DNA of 64,000 bases from JAHJDS01 sp964569795 (GTDB lineage Bacteria > Desulfobacterota > Desulfarculia > Desulfarculales > JAHJDS01): positions 62,001 to 126,000 of the forward strand of contig CAZMVB010000005.1 of the NCBI GenBank assembly GCA_964569795.1. Direction: 5' to 3'. The translations under genes and the position numbers were made by a program. Below, piece by piece: positions 17,053 to 25,941 of the stretch; within the stretch, counting starts at the first letter, position 1; each line of letters begins with the position of its first letter. Under the pieces are notes generated by a model. The model saw nothing but the letters and a program-made list of their open reading frames with translations. It searched no databases and had not been told where the DNA came from.

Positions 17053-18310
17053 GTTACGTCCGTTGACCTCGCTGCGAGTCCTGAAGCAAGTCATGGGCGA
17101 GTATTATGCCGGCCTGCAACGGGCGGCCGCCTCGAAGCATGGCCGGGTGGCCTGGTGCTCGAGCATCGGACCCAGCGAGCTGCTCACGGCCATGGGCTTT
17201 GAGGTCTTTTTCCCGGAAAACCACGCGGCCAGACTGGGGGCCGGCCGGCTGGCCACGGATCTCATCCCCCGGGCCGTGGCCAGGGGTTATTCCCCGGAGA
17301 TCTGCTCGTATCTGACCAGCGACGTGGGGGCCTATCTGGCCGGGGTGGCGGCCCTCCCGGAAGCAATGGAAATCCCCAGACCGGACGTCCTGGTCTTCAA
17401 CAACAACCAGTGCCGCGAGGTCCAGGACTGGTTCATGTTCTATGCCCGGGAGTGGGGGACGCGGCTGATAGGCATCGAGTCGCCCCGGGTCCTGCCCCAG
17501 GTCAAGGAGTCCCACGTCCAGGACGTGGTCAGTCAGCTCGAAGACATGATCGTCGAGCTGGAGCGGATCACCGGTCGTGATTTCGACCCCGAGCGGCTGG
17601 CCGAGGTAGTGCGTTTTTCGGGGGAGTGCACCGGGCGCTGGCGACAGGTCCTGGAGTTTTCGGCCAATCGGCCGGCGCCGATGACCTTTTTCGACCACTG
17701 TGTGCACATGGCCCCGGCCGTGTGCCTGCGGGGCCGGCCCGAGGCGGTGCGGTATTATGATTTATTGCTGGATGAACTGGAATCGCGGGTCGAGGCCGGG
17801 CAGGGGGCCGTACCTAACGAAAAATTCCGGCTCTACTGGGACGGGATGCCCGTCTGGGGACGGCTGAGGTCCCTGAGCGATCTGTTGACCGGTCTGGGGG
17901 CGGCGGTGGTGGCCTCGACCTATTGCAACTCGTGGCTCTTCAAGGCCCTGGATCCAACGCAACCCCTGGAATCCATGGCCCGGGCCTCCCTGGAGTGCTT
18001 CAACGTCCGCGACGAGGTCTTTAAAATGGGCTACATCCAAGAATGGGTCGAGCGATTCGGTGTCCAGGGAATCATCTTTCACAACGCCAAGACCTGCCCC
18101 TATAACACCAACAGCCGGTTCGGCCTGCCGGGTCGTCTCCAGGACGAAACGGGCCGGCCGACCCAGGTCCTGGACGGCGACCTGAACGACCTGCGCTGCT
18201 TCAGCGACGAGCAGGCCCGGACCAATATCGAGGCCCATATCGAACTATTGGCTGAAGTTCGATCAACTGAACCTCCGAAGCAGGCCGTTCGGAAGCGTAT
18301 CTTTGATTAA
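17039..18310 (+). CDS. 2-hydroxyacyl-CoA dehydratase/benzoyl-CoA reductase family protein
   Basis: 423 residues from a TTG start with GGGGATGGG upstream; an ATG at 17093 is an alternative. The family pattern is seen in RVAWCSSIGPSELLTAMGFE, DVLVFNNNQCREVQDWFMFY, and IIFHNAKTCPYNTNSRFG, with Cys in each block that may ligate a [4Fe-4S] cluster. Relatives remove water from 2-hydroxyacyl-CoA or reduce aromatic CoA rings, usually as heterodimers with an activator ATPase. Neither partner is encoded here. It is probably coupled to the TetR gene. Confidence 0.85.
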   Translation: MTNHRLRPLTSLRVLKQVMGEYYAGLQRAAASKHGRVAWCSSIGPSELLTAMGFEVFFPENHAARLGAGRLATDLIPRAVARGYSPEICSYLTSDVGAYLAGVAALPEAMEIPRPDVLVFNNNQCREVQDWFMFYAREWGTRLIGIESPRVLPQVKESHVQDVVSQLEDMIVELERITGRDFDPERLAEVVRFSGECTGRWRQVLEFSANRPAPMTFFDHCVHMAPAVCLRGRPEAVRYYDLLLDELESRVEAGQGAVPNEKFRLYWDGMPVWGRLRSLSDLLTGLGAAVVASTYCNSWLFKALDPTQPLESMARASLECFNVRDEVFKMGYIQEWVERFGVQGIIFHNAKTCPYNTNSRFGLPGRLQDETGRPTQVLDGDLNDLRCFSDEQARTNIEAHIELLAEVRSTEPPKQAVRKRIFD

Positions 18311-18369
18311 ATATTTAATTTTTGATTCAGATGCTTCTTTCCGCCGGCTCGGCCCTTTGCCGAATATAG

Positions 18370-18936
18370 TCAAGGCCATGGCTGGCTGGCGACTTTAAGC
18401 AGGGCCCCCCGGGGCCCGAAGCGGCCGCCCTGGTCGGTTATCTCGAACCCGGCCGCCCGGGCCGCGGCCAGACTGGCCTCAGCGGCCTCGGCCGAAACGT
18501 GCCCCTTGGGCTCCCGGAACAGGAGCCGGCCGCTGGGCTTGAGGGCGGAGTGAATTTCCTCGAAAAAGCGGGCCGGGTTTGGCACCTCGTGGACCACGTG
18601 CAGGGCCACGGCAAAGTCGATCGCGCCGGCCAGGTCGTCCAGGCCCAGGCCGTCGCCGTCGGACAGCCGGCGCTCGACCCGATCCAGCAGACCGGCCCGC
18701 CGGGCCCGGCGCTCCAGGGCCTTGATCATTTTCGCCTGGATGTCCACCACGACCACCCGGCCCTGGGGGCCGACCATCCGGGCCAGGGGCAGGGTGAGAA
18801 AGCCCATGCCGCACCCGGGCTCGAGGACGGTCATGCCTTCCTGGACCAGGTCACCGATAAGGCGTTCCGGATTTTCCACCAGGCGCCGCAGCGGATTGAC
18901 CAAGAGGTAACCCATCCACCAGGGACAAACGTGCAT
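18370..18936 (-). CDS. Class I SAM-dependent methyltransferase
   Basis: 188 residues when started at the ATG at 18936, which has AAAGGGAGA upstream; a longer form to 19041 lacks such support. MTVLEPGCGMGFLTLPLARM is the SAM-binding motif I, with VVVVDIQAKMIKALERRA (acidic end of strand 2) and DFAVALHVVHEVPNPARFFE later. It belongs to the Methyltransf_11/25-type group. The substrate is unknown. It is convergent with the dehydratase gene. Confidence 0.88.
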   Translation of the reverse strand: MHVCPWWMGYLLVNPLRRLVENPERLIGDLVQEGMTVLEPGCGMGFLTLPLARMVGPQGRVVVVDIQAKMIKALERRARRAGLLDRVERRLSDGDGLGLDDLAGAIDFAVALHVVHEVPNPARFFEEIHSALKPSGRLLFREPKGHVSAEAAEASLAAARAAGFEITDQGGRFGPRGALLKVASQPWP

Positions 18937-19065
18937 CTCGCCATCTCCCTTTGCATCTGGTCGAATAGTGACCCAACTGGTATTAAAGTCTGATCGCAAG
19001 CCAAAACAGTTACAAATCGGCTGGCGGCGCCGGCAGGGCAAGGCCCCCGAGCAACCCCAATTAGC

Positions 19066-19207
19066 ACTCTTGTAACAGTTGACCTGCCACGGCGTCCAAT
19101 TCGGGAATGTTATGTCAAACTTTTACTCTTGTAACAGTTGACCTGCCACGGCACCCAATTCCGGAATGTTATGTCAAACTTTTACTCTTGTAAAAGTTGA
19201 CATAATA
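19066..19207. repeat. 59-base tandem repeat (two and a half units) with inverted ends
   Basis: Units start at 19066, 19125 and 19184 (partial), with only a few mismatches between the first two. Each begins ACTCTTGTAACAGTTGAC and ends TTATGTCAAACTTTT, so the ends of one unit are imperfect inverted repeats. The last junction forms a near-perfect hairpin around ACTCTTG. It lies upstream of both the minus-strand methyltransferase and the nuclease gene. The rest of 18937-19419 shows no gene. Confidence 0.88.
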
Positions 19208-19419
19208 TATCTTATCGGACTATGGCCTGAAGGTCAAGTTGGGACTAGTTTTAAATCTTGATGGTAACGGGCAGTATCTACAACCTATTGTTAAACATGA
19301 AACCGGCGCCTGTCCGCCCTCGTCCAACTGATCAGCCCGGCCATGACAATCATTGATAGTCCTGCTGGCTTTACAACCAGAGCGGTTGTATGTTTGAATC
19401 AAATCCAGGAGGCTGAGCT

Positions 19420-19920
19420 TTGGCCGAGGTTGACCAGAAGAATTCAAAGGATGCGGAGCTTGATCACCCCTCGGACGGGATGGTTCTGACCAAGGAACTG
19501 TACCTGTCCCATCAACCCGGCCAGGGCAACATGATCCTGCTCAAGGAGGATGAAGACTCGTCGCGGCACTTACTGATGTTTGTGGGTGACGCCGAGTTCG
19601 CGGCCATTGCCTTGGAAAAGGGTCTGGTCCAGACGCCCCGCCCCCTGACGCACGTCACCTATTTGCGGCTATTTCAGAACGCCCCTGTGGAATTCATGCG
19701 GGTCGAGATCTACGACCAGCAGGAAAATGCCTATATCGGCAACATCTATATCAAAGATCATGGCGAGTCGAGGGTGATTGACTCCCGGCCGAGCGACGCG
19801 GTCTGCCTGGCCCTGCGGGTGGGCATGCCGATTTACGTCCATGGCAAGTTGTTGCGGAGAGAGGGTCCGGCCAGTCCGAGCGAGGTCTTGAAGGAGTTCA
19901 CGCGGCGGGTCAAGTTTTGA
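19420..19920 (+). CDS. Bifunctional nuclease (BFN/DUF151) family protein
   Basis: 166 residues from a TTG with CAGGAGG upstream. LPVGF-type features are replaced here by MILLKEDEDSSRHLLMFVGD, then THVTYLRLFQNAPVEFMRVE and ESRVIDSRPSDAVCLALRVG. The last, with SRPSDA, is the BFN-domain signature. Family members have nuclease activity or act in stress responses in plants and bacteria; the physiological role in bacteria is poorly known. Monocistronic. Confidence 0.9.
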   Translation: MAEVDQKNSKDAELDHPSDGMVLTKELYLSHQPGQGNMILLKEDEDSSRHLLMFVGDAEFAAIALEKGLVQTPRPLTHVTYLRLFQNAPVEFMRVEIYDQQENAYIGNIYIKDHGESRVIDSRPSDAVCLALRVGMPIYVHGKLLRREGPASPSEVLKEFTRRVKF

Positions 19921-20174
19921 GTCGGCCTCGTCCATGTCATCCAGGCTAGAAAGTAAAATAAAATTTAGCACCAACTGATAACCAACCGTAATTTAATCAA
20001 TAAAACAACACTTAAACCATAAACCTAAATATAGATTCATGTTTTCCTGTGGGGATAGTTTTGGCCCAGTCTTGCCCGGGCCAGGGGGCTTGTGGCACAA
20101 TGAATCATCTGCCCTCGGGCTTGCTACGCCTGACCCTTGGTTGCCCACCCATCCTCTGGCAAAGGAGAGGCTTG

Positions 20175-21173
20175 ATGAACCGAATTATTTTATTGATTGC
20201 CGCCGCCGGCCTGGTGCTGAGCTTCGGGTCCCCTGCCCCTGCCTTTTTTGCGCCGCAACCCACGGGACAGGCCGTGGTCGGCTCCCTGGTCTCCCGGTGC
20301 CGGAACCACGCCCGGGAATCGGTCAGGCAGAACGGCCTGAATCTGCGGTGGCACTGTGGTTACACCGGGCCCTTGTGGAATTCCAGCCTGACCTATCACT
20401 ACTACTGGTGCCTCCGCGTCCGGGCCACGGAGCCCCGGCTCCACAGTATTCGGCGGTCTCGGGACGCCGCCCTGAAGCGCTGCCAAGTAAAAAGAGGAGT
20501 GCAGGTCCGTTGCCGGAACTATGCCCGGGCGGCGGTCAATTACAACAAAATGAACCTGGGACTCGGGTGCCGCTATGGTGGTCCGGGGTGGAATTCGAGC
20601 CTGGTCTATCATTACCAGTGGTGCATCAGAAGCCGGCTCCCGAACGGGCGATTGGTCCAACTCAACCATCAACGGGCCGCGGCCATAAATCGCTGCCGGA
20701 CCGGGCGCGGCTTGAGGCAGCGGTGCCGCGACTTCGCCCGGGTGTCGGTCAGGCAGAACCAGATCAACCAGGGGCGGCGGTGCGGTTATCGGGGTCCCCT
20801 GTGGTCGTCTGATTTTGGATACCATTATGCCTGGTGCCGCCGGCACGGGGCGCCGCTGTCCAGGCTGGACCGGATCGTCCAGCGCCGGCGGAGGGCCCTG
20901 GCCAGGTGTGGTCGGCCCCGGCCGAGGCCGTCGGTCAGGAGAGGGTTCACCTTCCCCCGGTGGGCCGGTGATTTCCTGGACTGGTGCATGAGCGGCGCCG
21001 GGAGTTGCGGCCAGGCCACGGCTGACGCCTTCTGTCGTAGCCAGGGCTTTACCCGGGCCGAGTCCTTCCGGGGACCTTGGTCCACGCCCAGCCGGACCAG
21101 GAATATTCTGACCAACCAGGCCTGCACCACGCCCATCTGCCGGGGGTTCTATTTCATCAACTGCGTCAGGTAA
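20175..21173 (+). CDS. Exported protein with three Cys-rich repeats
   Basis: I start at the ATG at 20175, after AAAGGAGAGGC. The 332-residue product has a signal peptide (MNRIILLIAAAGLVLSFGSP). Three copies of a 60-70-residue unit follow: Cys-Arg-x-x-Ala, then Asn-x-x-Asn, Cys-x-Tyr-x-GP-x-W-x-S, YHY-x-W-Cys, and a closing Arg-Cys. A separate C-terminal domain (DFLDWCMSGAGSCGQATADA, CTTPICRGFYFINCVR) has more Cys. The even, regular Cys suggest disulfides in the periplasm or outside. I do not recognise a named domain. The 254 bases upstream are AT-rich and probably hold its promoter. Confidence 0.82.
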   Translation: MNRIILLIAAAGLVLSFGSPAPAFFAPQPTGQAVVGSLVSRCRNHARESVRQNGLNLRWHCGYTGPLWNSSLTYHYYWCLRVRATEPRLHSIRRSRDAALKRCQVKRGVQVRCRNYARAAVNYNKMNLGLGCRYGGPGWNSSLVYHYQWCIRSRLPNGRLVQLNHQRAAAINRCRTGRGLRQRCRDFARVSVRQNQINQGRRCGYRGPLWSSDFGYHYAWCRRHGAPLSRLDRIVQRRRRALARCGRPRPRPSVRRGFTFPRWAGDFLDWCMSGAGSCGQATADAFCRSQGFTRAESFRGPWSTPSRTRNILTNQACTTPICRGFYFINCVR

Positions 21174-21182
21174 GACCAGTGA

Positions 21183-21209
21183 TCCCCGCCCCGCGCCTCG
21201 GGGCGGGGA
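21183..21209 (+). terminator. GC-rich hairpin after the Cys-repeat gene
   Basis: TCCCCGCCCCG - five-base loop - CGGGGCGGGGA is a perfect 11-base stem ten bases past the stop codon. There is no U-tract, so it may be an mRNA-stability or weak termination element rather than a classical terminator. Confidence 0.5.
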
Positions 21210-21230
21210 CCAGACCAGAGACCCAGGGTC

Positions 21231-23087
21231 ATGGACCACAAACCCCGCCACGCCGCGGTCGCTGCCCGGTTGTTGCTCTTACCCGTTGCGGCCCTCTGCC
21301 TGCTCGCGGTCTCGCCCTCCCGGGTACCGGCCGAGGCCGGGACCCGGTCTTTGCCGGGCACTTACCTGTTTGTCCGGGAATCGTCCGGTTACGGACCGGC
21401 CCGGGGCGCCGAGATCGTCATCGTGTTCATCCCGCCCGGCGTGGTCACCCTGACCGCCACCCGGCCGGGCACGCGAAGCGTCTTCGCCACCGGAAGATTC
21501 AGCGTCCAGGGCAACCGGATCACCCTGAAAATCCCCGAACTGGGCCGGTCCTGCCACCAGGCCCGTTTTAAATTACAGGATGATCGGCTCACCCTGCCGA
21601 TCCTGATCATCGAAGACGGCTCCGGGACCTCCACCTGGCGGCGCCTGGACGTGGAGTCCGACCCGCTGCACCGGACCGTGGACGCCTTTTACCGAGAGAT
21701 CCGGGCCGGCGCCTCCCCGGCCGCGGCCCTGGCCAAGGCGGCGGCCGGCCTCCGCCAAAGCCCCAAGGTCAAGAGCGTCGCCGTGGCCCGCCGGACGATC
21801 CTGATCACCTACCAAAACGGTCGGCAGGAGTTCTTCCTGTACGTGGCTTCATCCCCGAAAAAAACCGGGCCACGCTCGGGTCGGTTTGCCCCGGGGGCCC
21901 TCCGAATGATGGCCGCTCGGGAAAGGGGCTCACCGTCCGACAGAATAAACGTCCAGTTTATGGTCTCCCCGCGGGGGGGACCGGTGGCTTCCCTGGCCTG
22001 GAAATTCAAGCGGCTTCTGCGGCTCGAACCCAAGCCCTGCCCGTCCGGCGACGCGCCGTCTTGCCGGCGGGCGCTTGTCCTGGCCCCGTTTGACCGCCAG
22101 CCCCTGTACGCCTCGGACAACCCCCGGGACAAGTACGAAAGCTTTTCCGAGGGCGGCCACAACCTGGCCGCGGTGATCTCGCCCCTGCGGGACAGGGCCA
22201 AGTACGAGGTCGTGGTCCTCAAGGACCAGCAGGTCACCGTGGCCGGGATGTACCGACAACTCCAGGGGTGCTGGGGCCTGATCTTCTTTGACACCCACGG
22301 CGGAGTCACTGACAAGCCCCCGTCCGATTTTCTGCTGTCCACGGGGACGATGATTCCGGCCTCCCGGTGCGTCACCGATGCCGCCCGCAAAAAATTTCTG
22401 GACGAACACCTGGCCGGCCTGCCGGCCAAGATCCGCCAACACGTCAAGGCCGGGGTGGTCAACGGGCACTGTTTCGTGGCGGTTACCTCGGGCTTTTTCA
22501 AGGCCGCGGGCGCAGATCTCAGCCGGGCCCTGGTCTTCATCAACGGCTGCGAGACGACCCAGACGCCGATTCTCCGGAAGGCCGTTGACGCCCGGGTCTT
22601 TCTCGGCTGGGCGGCGGAGGTGGACATCCACCTGGCCGGCGACGTGTTGGCCCCGTTTTTCGACTGCCTGTCCCGCAAGACCCGCTCCGGCCGGGAGGCC
22701 TGGGACTATGCCATGCGCTACCTGTTGAAGGTCATGAACTACGACCAGAAGCGCGGTTTTTGGGGGGCCATTCGCGATCCGGAGAAGCTTCACCTCTTTC
22801 GTCGCGGCGCCTCCGATCCGGCCAAGCGGCTGACCTATCTGCAGTGGCGCATGGCCGCGGCGGTCAGGACCTATGCCCTCCGGCAGCAGGGCCGCCCCCT
22901 GGGGATCAACTGGCCCGGGCTGTTCGCCCAGCTCCTGGCCTGCCGCAAGCGGGACATCTCGGGCCTGAAATCCATGCCCTTTTGCCGGATGGCCTACTTT
23001 TACGAGCCAGCCCCGCCAAACAGGATCGTCGAGCTGATGGGCGAGATCTGCGGGGGCGTGGCCGGCCGGTTCACCCTCCAGGAGTGA
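21231..23087 (+). CDS. Exported caspase-fold-like (CHAT/clostripain-type) protein
   Basis: 618 residues with a basic N-terminus and hydrophobic signal segment (LLLLPVAALCLLAVS). The first third is beta-rich and unknown. The last half has GLIFFDTHGGVTD with His356 and ALVFINGCETTQTP with Cys440, followed by FLGWAAEVDIHLAGDVLAPF. A strand ending in His-Gly followed by a strand ending in x-Gly-Cys is the catalytic layout of clan CD cysteine peptidases (caspase, gingipain, clostripain, CHAT). Activity is inferred. It is next to another exported Cys protein. Confidence 0.78.
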   Translation: MDHKPRHAAVAARLLLLPVAALCLLAVSPSRVPAEAGTRSLPGTYLFVRESSGYGPARGAEIVIVFIPPGVVTLTATRPGTRSVFATGRFSVQGNRITLKIPELGRSCHQARFKLQDDRLTLPILIIEDGSGTSTWRRLDVESDPLHRTVDAFYREIRAGASPAAALAKAAAGLRQSPKVKSVAVARRTILITYQNGRQEFFLYVASSPKKTGPRSGRFAPGALRMMAARERGSPSDRINVQFMVSPRGGPVASLAWKFKRLLRLEPKPCPSGDAPSCRRALVLAPFDRQPLYASDNPRDKYESFSEGGHNLAAVISPLRDRAKYEVVVLKDQQVTVAGMYRQLQGCWGLIFFDTHGGVTDKPPSDFLLSTGTMIPASRCVTDAARKKFLDEHLAGLPAKIRQHVKAGVVNGHCFVAVTSGFFKAAGADLSRALVFINGCETTQTPILRKAVDARVFLGWAAEVDIHLAGDVLAPFFDCLSRKTRSGREAWDYAMRYLLKVMNYDQKRGFWGAIRDPEKLHLFRRGASDPAKRLTYLQWRMAAAVRTYALRQQGRPLGINWPGLFAQLLACRKRDISGLKSMPFCRMAYFYEPAPPNRIVELMGEICGGVAGRFTLQE

Positions 23088-23169
23088 ACGACTCCCGACA
23101 GTCAAACCGGCCGGCGGGTGTCGGTTAAAGCTCCGGCAGCGTTGAGTGAACTGATTTTCCGGGACGAAA

Positions 23170-23724
23170 TTATCGACCGCCGCCGAACTGGCCGATCACC
23201 TGGATCACGGATTTGTGTCCCCGGCGGCGGGCCATGTCCAGGGGTGTTTGGCCCTGTTTGTCCCGGATGGACGCCCGGGCCCTGTTCCGCAGCAGGATGA
23301 CGGCCACCACCGGATGACCGTAATAGGCGGCGTAATGCAATGGGGTCGCCCCTTTGCGGTTGGGCAGGTCGGGCGCCGCGCCGTTTTGCAGCAACACCTT
23401 GGCCACCTCGGCCCGGCCGAACTTGGCGGCCAGACACAGCGGGGTGCATCCCCAGCGGTCACGGGCGTTGACCTTCAGACCCCGGGCCAGCAGGTACCGG
23501 ACCATGTCCTCCTGACCGTACTCGGCCGCCAAGTGAAGCAGGGTCTCCCCGGCCTTGTCCGTGAGCCCGAGGAGACGGGGATCTTTCTTCAGTTGGGCCA
23601 TGACGGCGGTCACGTCACCGGCCATGACCGACCACCTGAAATCAGCGACGACCGGGGAGCCGGCCTGAGCCGCCCCGGCCAGGCCCAGACTCAGCGCCAG
23701 GATCAGGACATTTTTATAAACAAT
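23170..23724 (-). CDS. Exported ankyrin-repeat protein, probable ATT start
   Basis: From the ATG at 23625 the product is 151 residues of pure ankyrin repeats (GETLLHLAAEYGQEDMVRYL, GCTPLCLAAKFGRAEVAKVL, GATPLHYAAYYGHPVVAVIL, GQTPLDMARRRG). In frame upstream is a clear signal peptide (VLILALSLGLAGAAQA), but with no ATG, GTG or TTG. An ATT at 23724 lies about ten bases after GGGGAGA and would give 184 residues. Either a rare ATT start is used or a small indel has removed the start. Probably periplasmic. Confidence 0.75.
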   Translation of the reverse strand: MVYKNVLILALSLGLAGAAQAGSPVVADFRWSVMAGDVTAVMAQLKKDPRLLGLTDKAGETLLHLAAEYGQEDMVRYLLARGLKVNARDRWGCTPLCLAAKFGRAEVAKVLLQNGAAPDLPNRKGATPLHYAAYYGHPVVAVILLRNRARASIRDKQGQTPLDMARRRGHKSVIQVIGQFGGGR

Positions 23725-23758
23725 ACCCGTCGTTTCTCCCCAACCGATTGGTTCATGG

Positions 23759-24283
23759 CTATTGACCGCCGACCAGGACCAATCCCAGCGGATAGTCCAC
23801 CCGCCAGGTGCCGCCCAGGCGGCGCAGTTGAATGAAGAACAGCAGCCGGCCGCGATCGGCCTCGCGCCTGGCCCGGCCGATCAGGTCCACCCGGGCCGCG
23901 GCCCCGGCCGCCGGGGCCAGCTTTTTATGCAGGGCCATCAGCCGGCGTTTGACCGCGGCCAGGTCCACCCCGGGGACCTGGTCCGCGGGCACGACCACGT
24001 ACACCGCGGCCCTGCCCCCGGCCTGAAGCGTCCGGCCCAGGACGCCGTACCGGGCCACCGCCACCCACCGGCCTTTCAGCCCGGAAACCAGGGGCCGGCC
24101 GGGCCCGCCCTCTCCCCGGACCAGGTTTTTCAGAAAAAGCCTGGTCGCGGCCCGGGGTCCGTCCCGAGGGCCGCCCCGTAAAACGCCCACCAGCCAGATG
24201 ACGATCAGGGTCGCCACCGCCGTCGCGGTCAGACCGATGAAAAACGGGAGCCAGAATCTCTTGGGCTCAGCCATCCCGGTCAC
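23759..24283 (-). CDS. Membrane-anchored protein of unknown function
   Basis: 174 residues; an ATG nine bases later is an alternative start. One N-terminal transmembrane helix (FFIGLTATAVATLIVIWLVG) is followed by a soluble domain with beta-alpha character, including GRLLFFIQLRRLGGTWRVDY near the end, reminiscent of NTF2-like accessory domains. I do not recognise the family. It is directly upstream of the ankyrin gene (34 bases), so the two are probably co-transcribed. Confidence 0.7.
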   Translation of the reverse strand: MTGMAEPKRFWLPFFIGLTATAVATLIVIWLVGVLRGGPRDGPRAATRLFLKNLVRGEGGPGRPLVSGLKGRWVAVARYGVLGRTLQAGGRAAVYVVVPADQVPGVDLAAVKRRLMALHKKLAPAAGAAARVDLIGRARREADRGRLLFFIQLRRLGGTWRVDYPLGLVLVGGQ

Positions 24284-24481
24284 CCGCCTCGGCCGGGGGT
24301 TGGCCCCAGGCTGTTGCCCGCCCAGGCGACTGATGCGAATCCGGCCGGCTCATCCCCCCCCTGCCATGGCCTGGTGACTTCCAGGTTTTCACTATAGCAT
24401 CCCCGCCCCGGCCTGAACAGTTGTCCAGGGCGGGTCGTCTCGGGTCAGTCACTCCCATCTCCGGAGACGGTGTGGCTGGTT

Positions 24482-25816
24482 CTAACGCCAGCGCCCGGGC
24501 AGGCGGTCACCCAGAAAACGACGCGGATTGTCGCAGGACAGCTTTCGGAATTGGTCCCCGCTCAATTTTTTTACAAACGGTTCCGTGAACTGAGGTTCGT
24601 TCCAGGAGTGATAGAACATGGGCCAGTCCGTGCCGAACAAGATCCGGTCGCCGAGCTTGTCCCGGTCCAGGTCGGCCCTCAATTCGGTAAAGTAGTACCC
24701 GCTCTTGGCCGGCAGCAAGGCCGTTTCATTGCAGGAGACGTCGGTATAGACCTGGTCGTAAGTCTCGATCAGACGCCGGATGGTCTGCCGCCACTGGTGG
24801 GCAGTGTCTTCCTGTTCCGGGTAGGTCTGCCAGGTGCCCCCGTAGTGGGCCAGGTTCAGGACGAGGTTGGGATAGACGGACAGCACGTCTTCCCAATTGT
24901 CCGGACGGCCCAGTTCCTTTTCCTGGTGCTGGTCGATGACCTTGGTCGAATAGGCCCCGCCCAGGGAGCAGTGGGTCGTGATCGGCACCCGGTCCGCCTG
25001 GCACCAGTCATAGAGCGCCTTCAAGGCGTCGTTAGCGTCACTCGAATTGAATTGATGGTCGTGAAAACCGGGATGATACCCCAGGGGCGGATACATCTTG
25101 ATCCCGGCGAACCCCAGGACCTCGACCGCGTATTTGCAGAAATCGACAAAGGAGTCGAGGGGGCGGCCGTCCAGGCGGCGTCGCCAGGCGTCGCTCACCC
25201 GCCGCCGGGGATCGAACATGATAAAGGGCAGCATCCGGTCCCGGTTGGCCGGGAGGTTTACGGCCCGGTGAACGGCCAGGACCTGGTCCTCATAGGCCAC
25301 CTGCCCTTCCTTGGCGCAGGCCTGCTCCAGGTCCATCATCAGGATGGCGCTGCACGACACCCGGGCCTCATCCATTTCCCGAAGGTACCTGGCGGCCTGC
25401 ACGGTGATATCGTCCTGGGCCATCAGATCGATGAATTCATAGAGCCAGTTGGCGCCCACCAACGAGCCGGCCACGGCCAACGGGACCTGGAGAAAGCGGA
25501 TCGCGGTCTCGGTGACCTTTACCGAGAATTTCCGCAGGTTCTCCAGGAGCACCTTGAAATCAAAGCTGTCCGGGATGAAGCGGAAGTTGATCAGGTGGGC
25601 GTGGACGTTGATCACCGGGTGGTCGGGCGGTGGGATGTTGACCAGGGGTCTCTGGACCGCGGCCCCGGCGGGCTCGCAGGCCGACCAGTCGAGACCGCGT
25701 CCCGAAAGGGCCTCCAGATCGTCTTCATCGATCCAGTTCTTGTCCTCGTCCCCGGCCACGGCCCGACCCCGCTGATGAACCAATTTTATATTAGCAAACC
25801 GTCTATTGAGCCTCAA
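24482..25816 (-). CDS. Amidohydrolase family (Amidohydro_2, TIM-barrel) metal-dependent hydrolase
   Basis: 444 residues. The metal-binding pattern is visible: INVHAHL early, GIKMYPPLGYHPG, TTHCSLGGAYST with His, LNLAHYGGTW, and GTDWPMFYH near the end. This fits the ACMSD/2-pyrone-dicarboxylate lactonase group of decarboxylases and hydrolases. The N-terminal 60 residues are extra and lack a signal peptide. The substrate is unknown. It is transcribed alone, divergent from the lipoprotein gene. Confidence 0.85.
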   Translation of the reverse strand: MRLNRRFANIKLVHQRGRAVAGDEDKNWIDEDDLEALSGRGLDWSACEPAGAAVQRPLVNIPPPDHPVINVHAHLINFRFIPDSFDFKVLLENLRKFSVKVTETAIRFLQVPLAVAGSLVGANWLYEFIDLMAQDDITVQAARYLREMDEARVSCSAILMMDLEQACAKEGQVAYEDQVLAVHRAVNLPANRDRMLPFIMFDPRRRVSDAWRRRLDGRPLDSFVDFCKYAVEVLGFAGIKMYPPLGYHPGFHDHQFNSSDANDALKALYDWCQADRVPITTHCSLGGAYSTKVIDQHQEKELGRPDNWEDVLSVYPNLVLNLAHYGGTWQTYPEQEDTAHQWRQTIRRLIETYDQVYTDVSCNETALLPAKSGYYFTELRADLDRDKLGDRILFGTDWPMFYHSWNEPQFTEPFVKKLSGDQFRKLSCDNPRRFLGDRLPGRWR

Positions 25817-25941
25817 GGTGGACTCGGCTCTGGCGGGACAGGTTAAATCAAGGGTCTATGACCATGTGGTTGACCGGCTGACTCTGGAGCCGATATCATG
25901 AAGAGGTGAGGCCTCTGGGGGCGAACCGCGGGGAGAATGTC

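Noticed and set aside
24470..25846. A 458-codon plus-strand open frame
   Set aside because: Shadow of the amidohydrolase on the opposite strand, which carries all metal-binding motifs.
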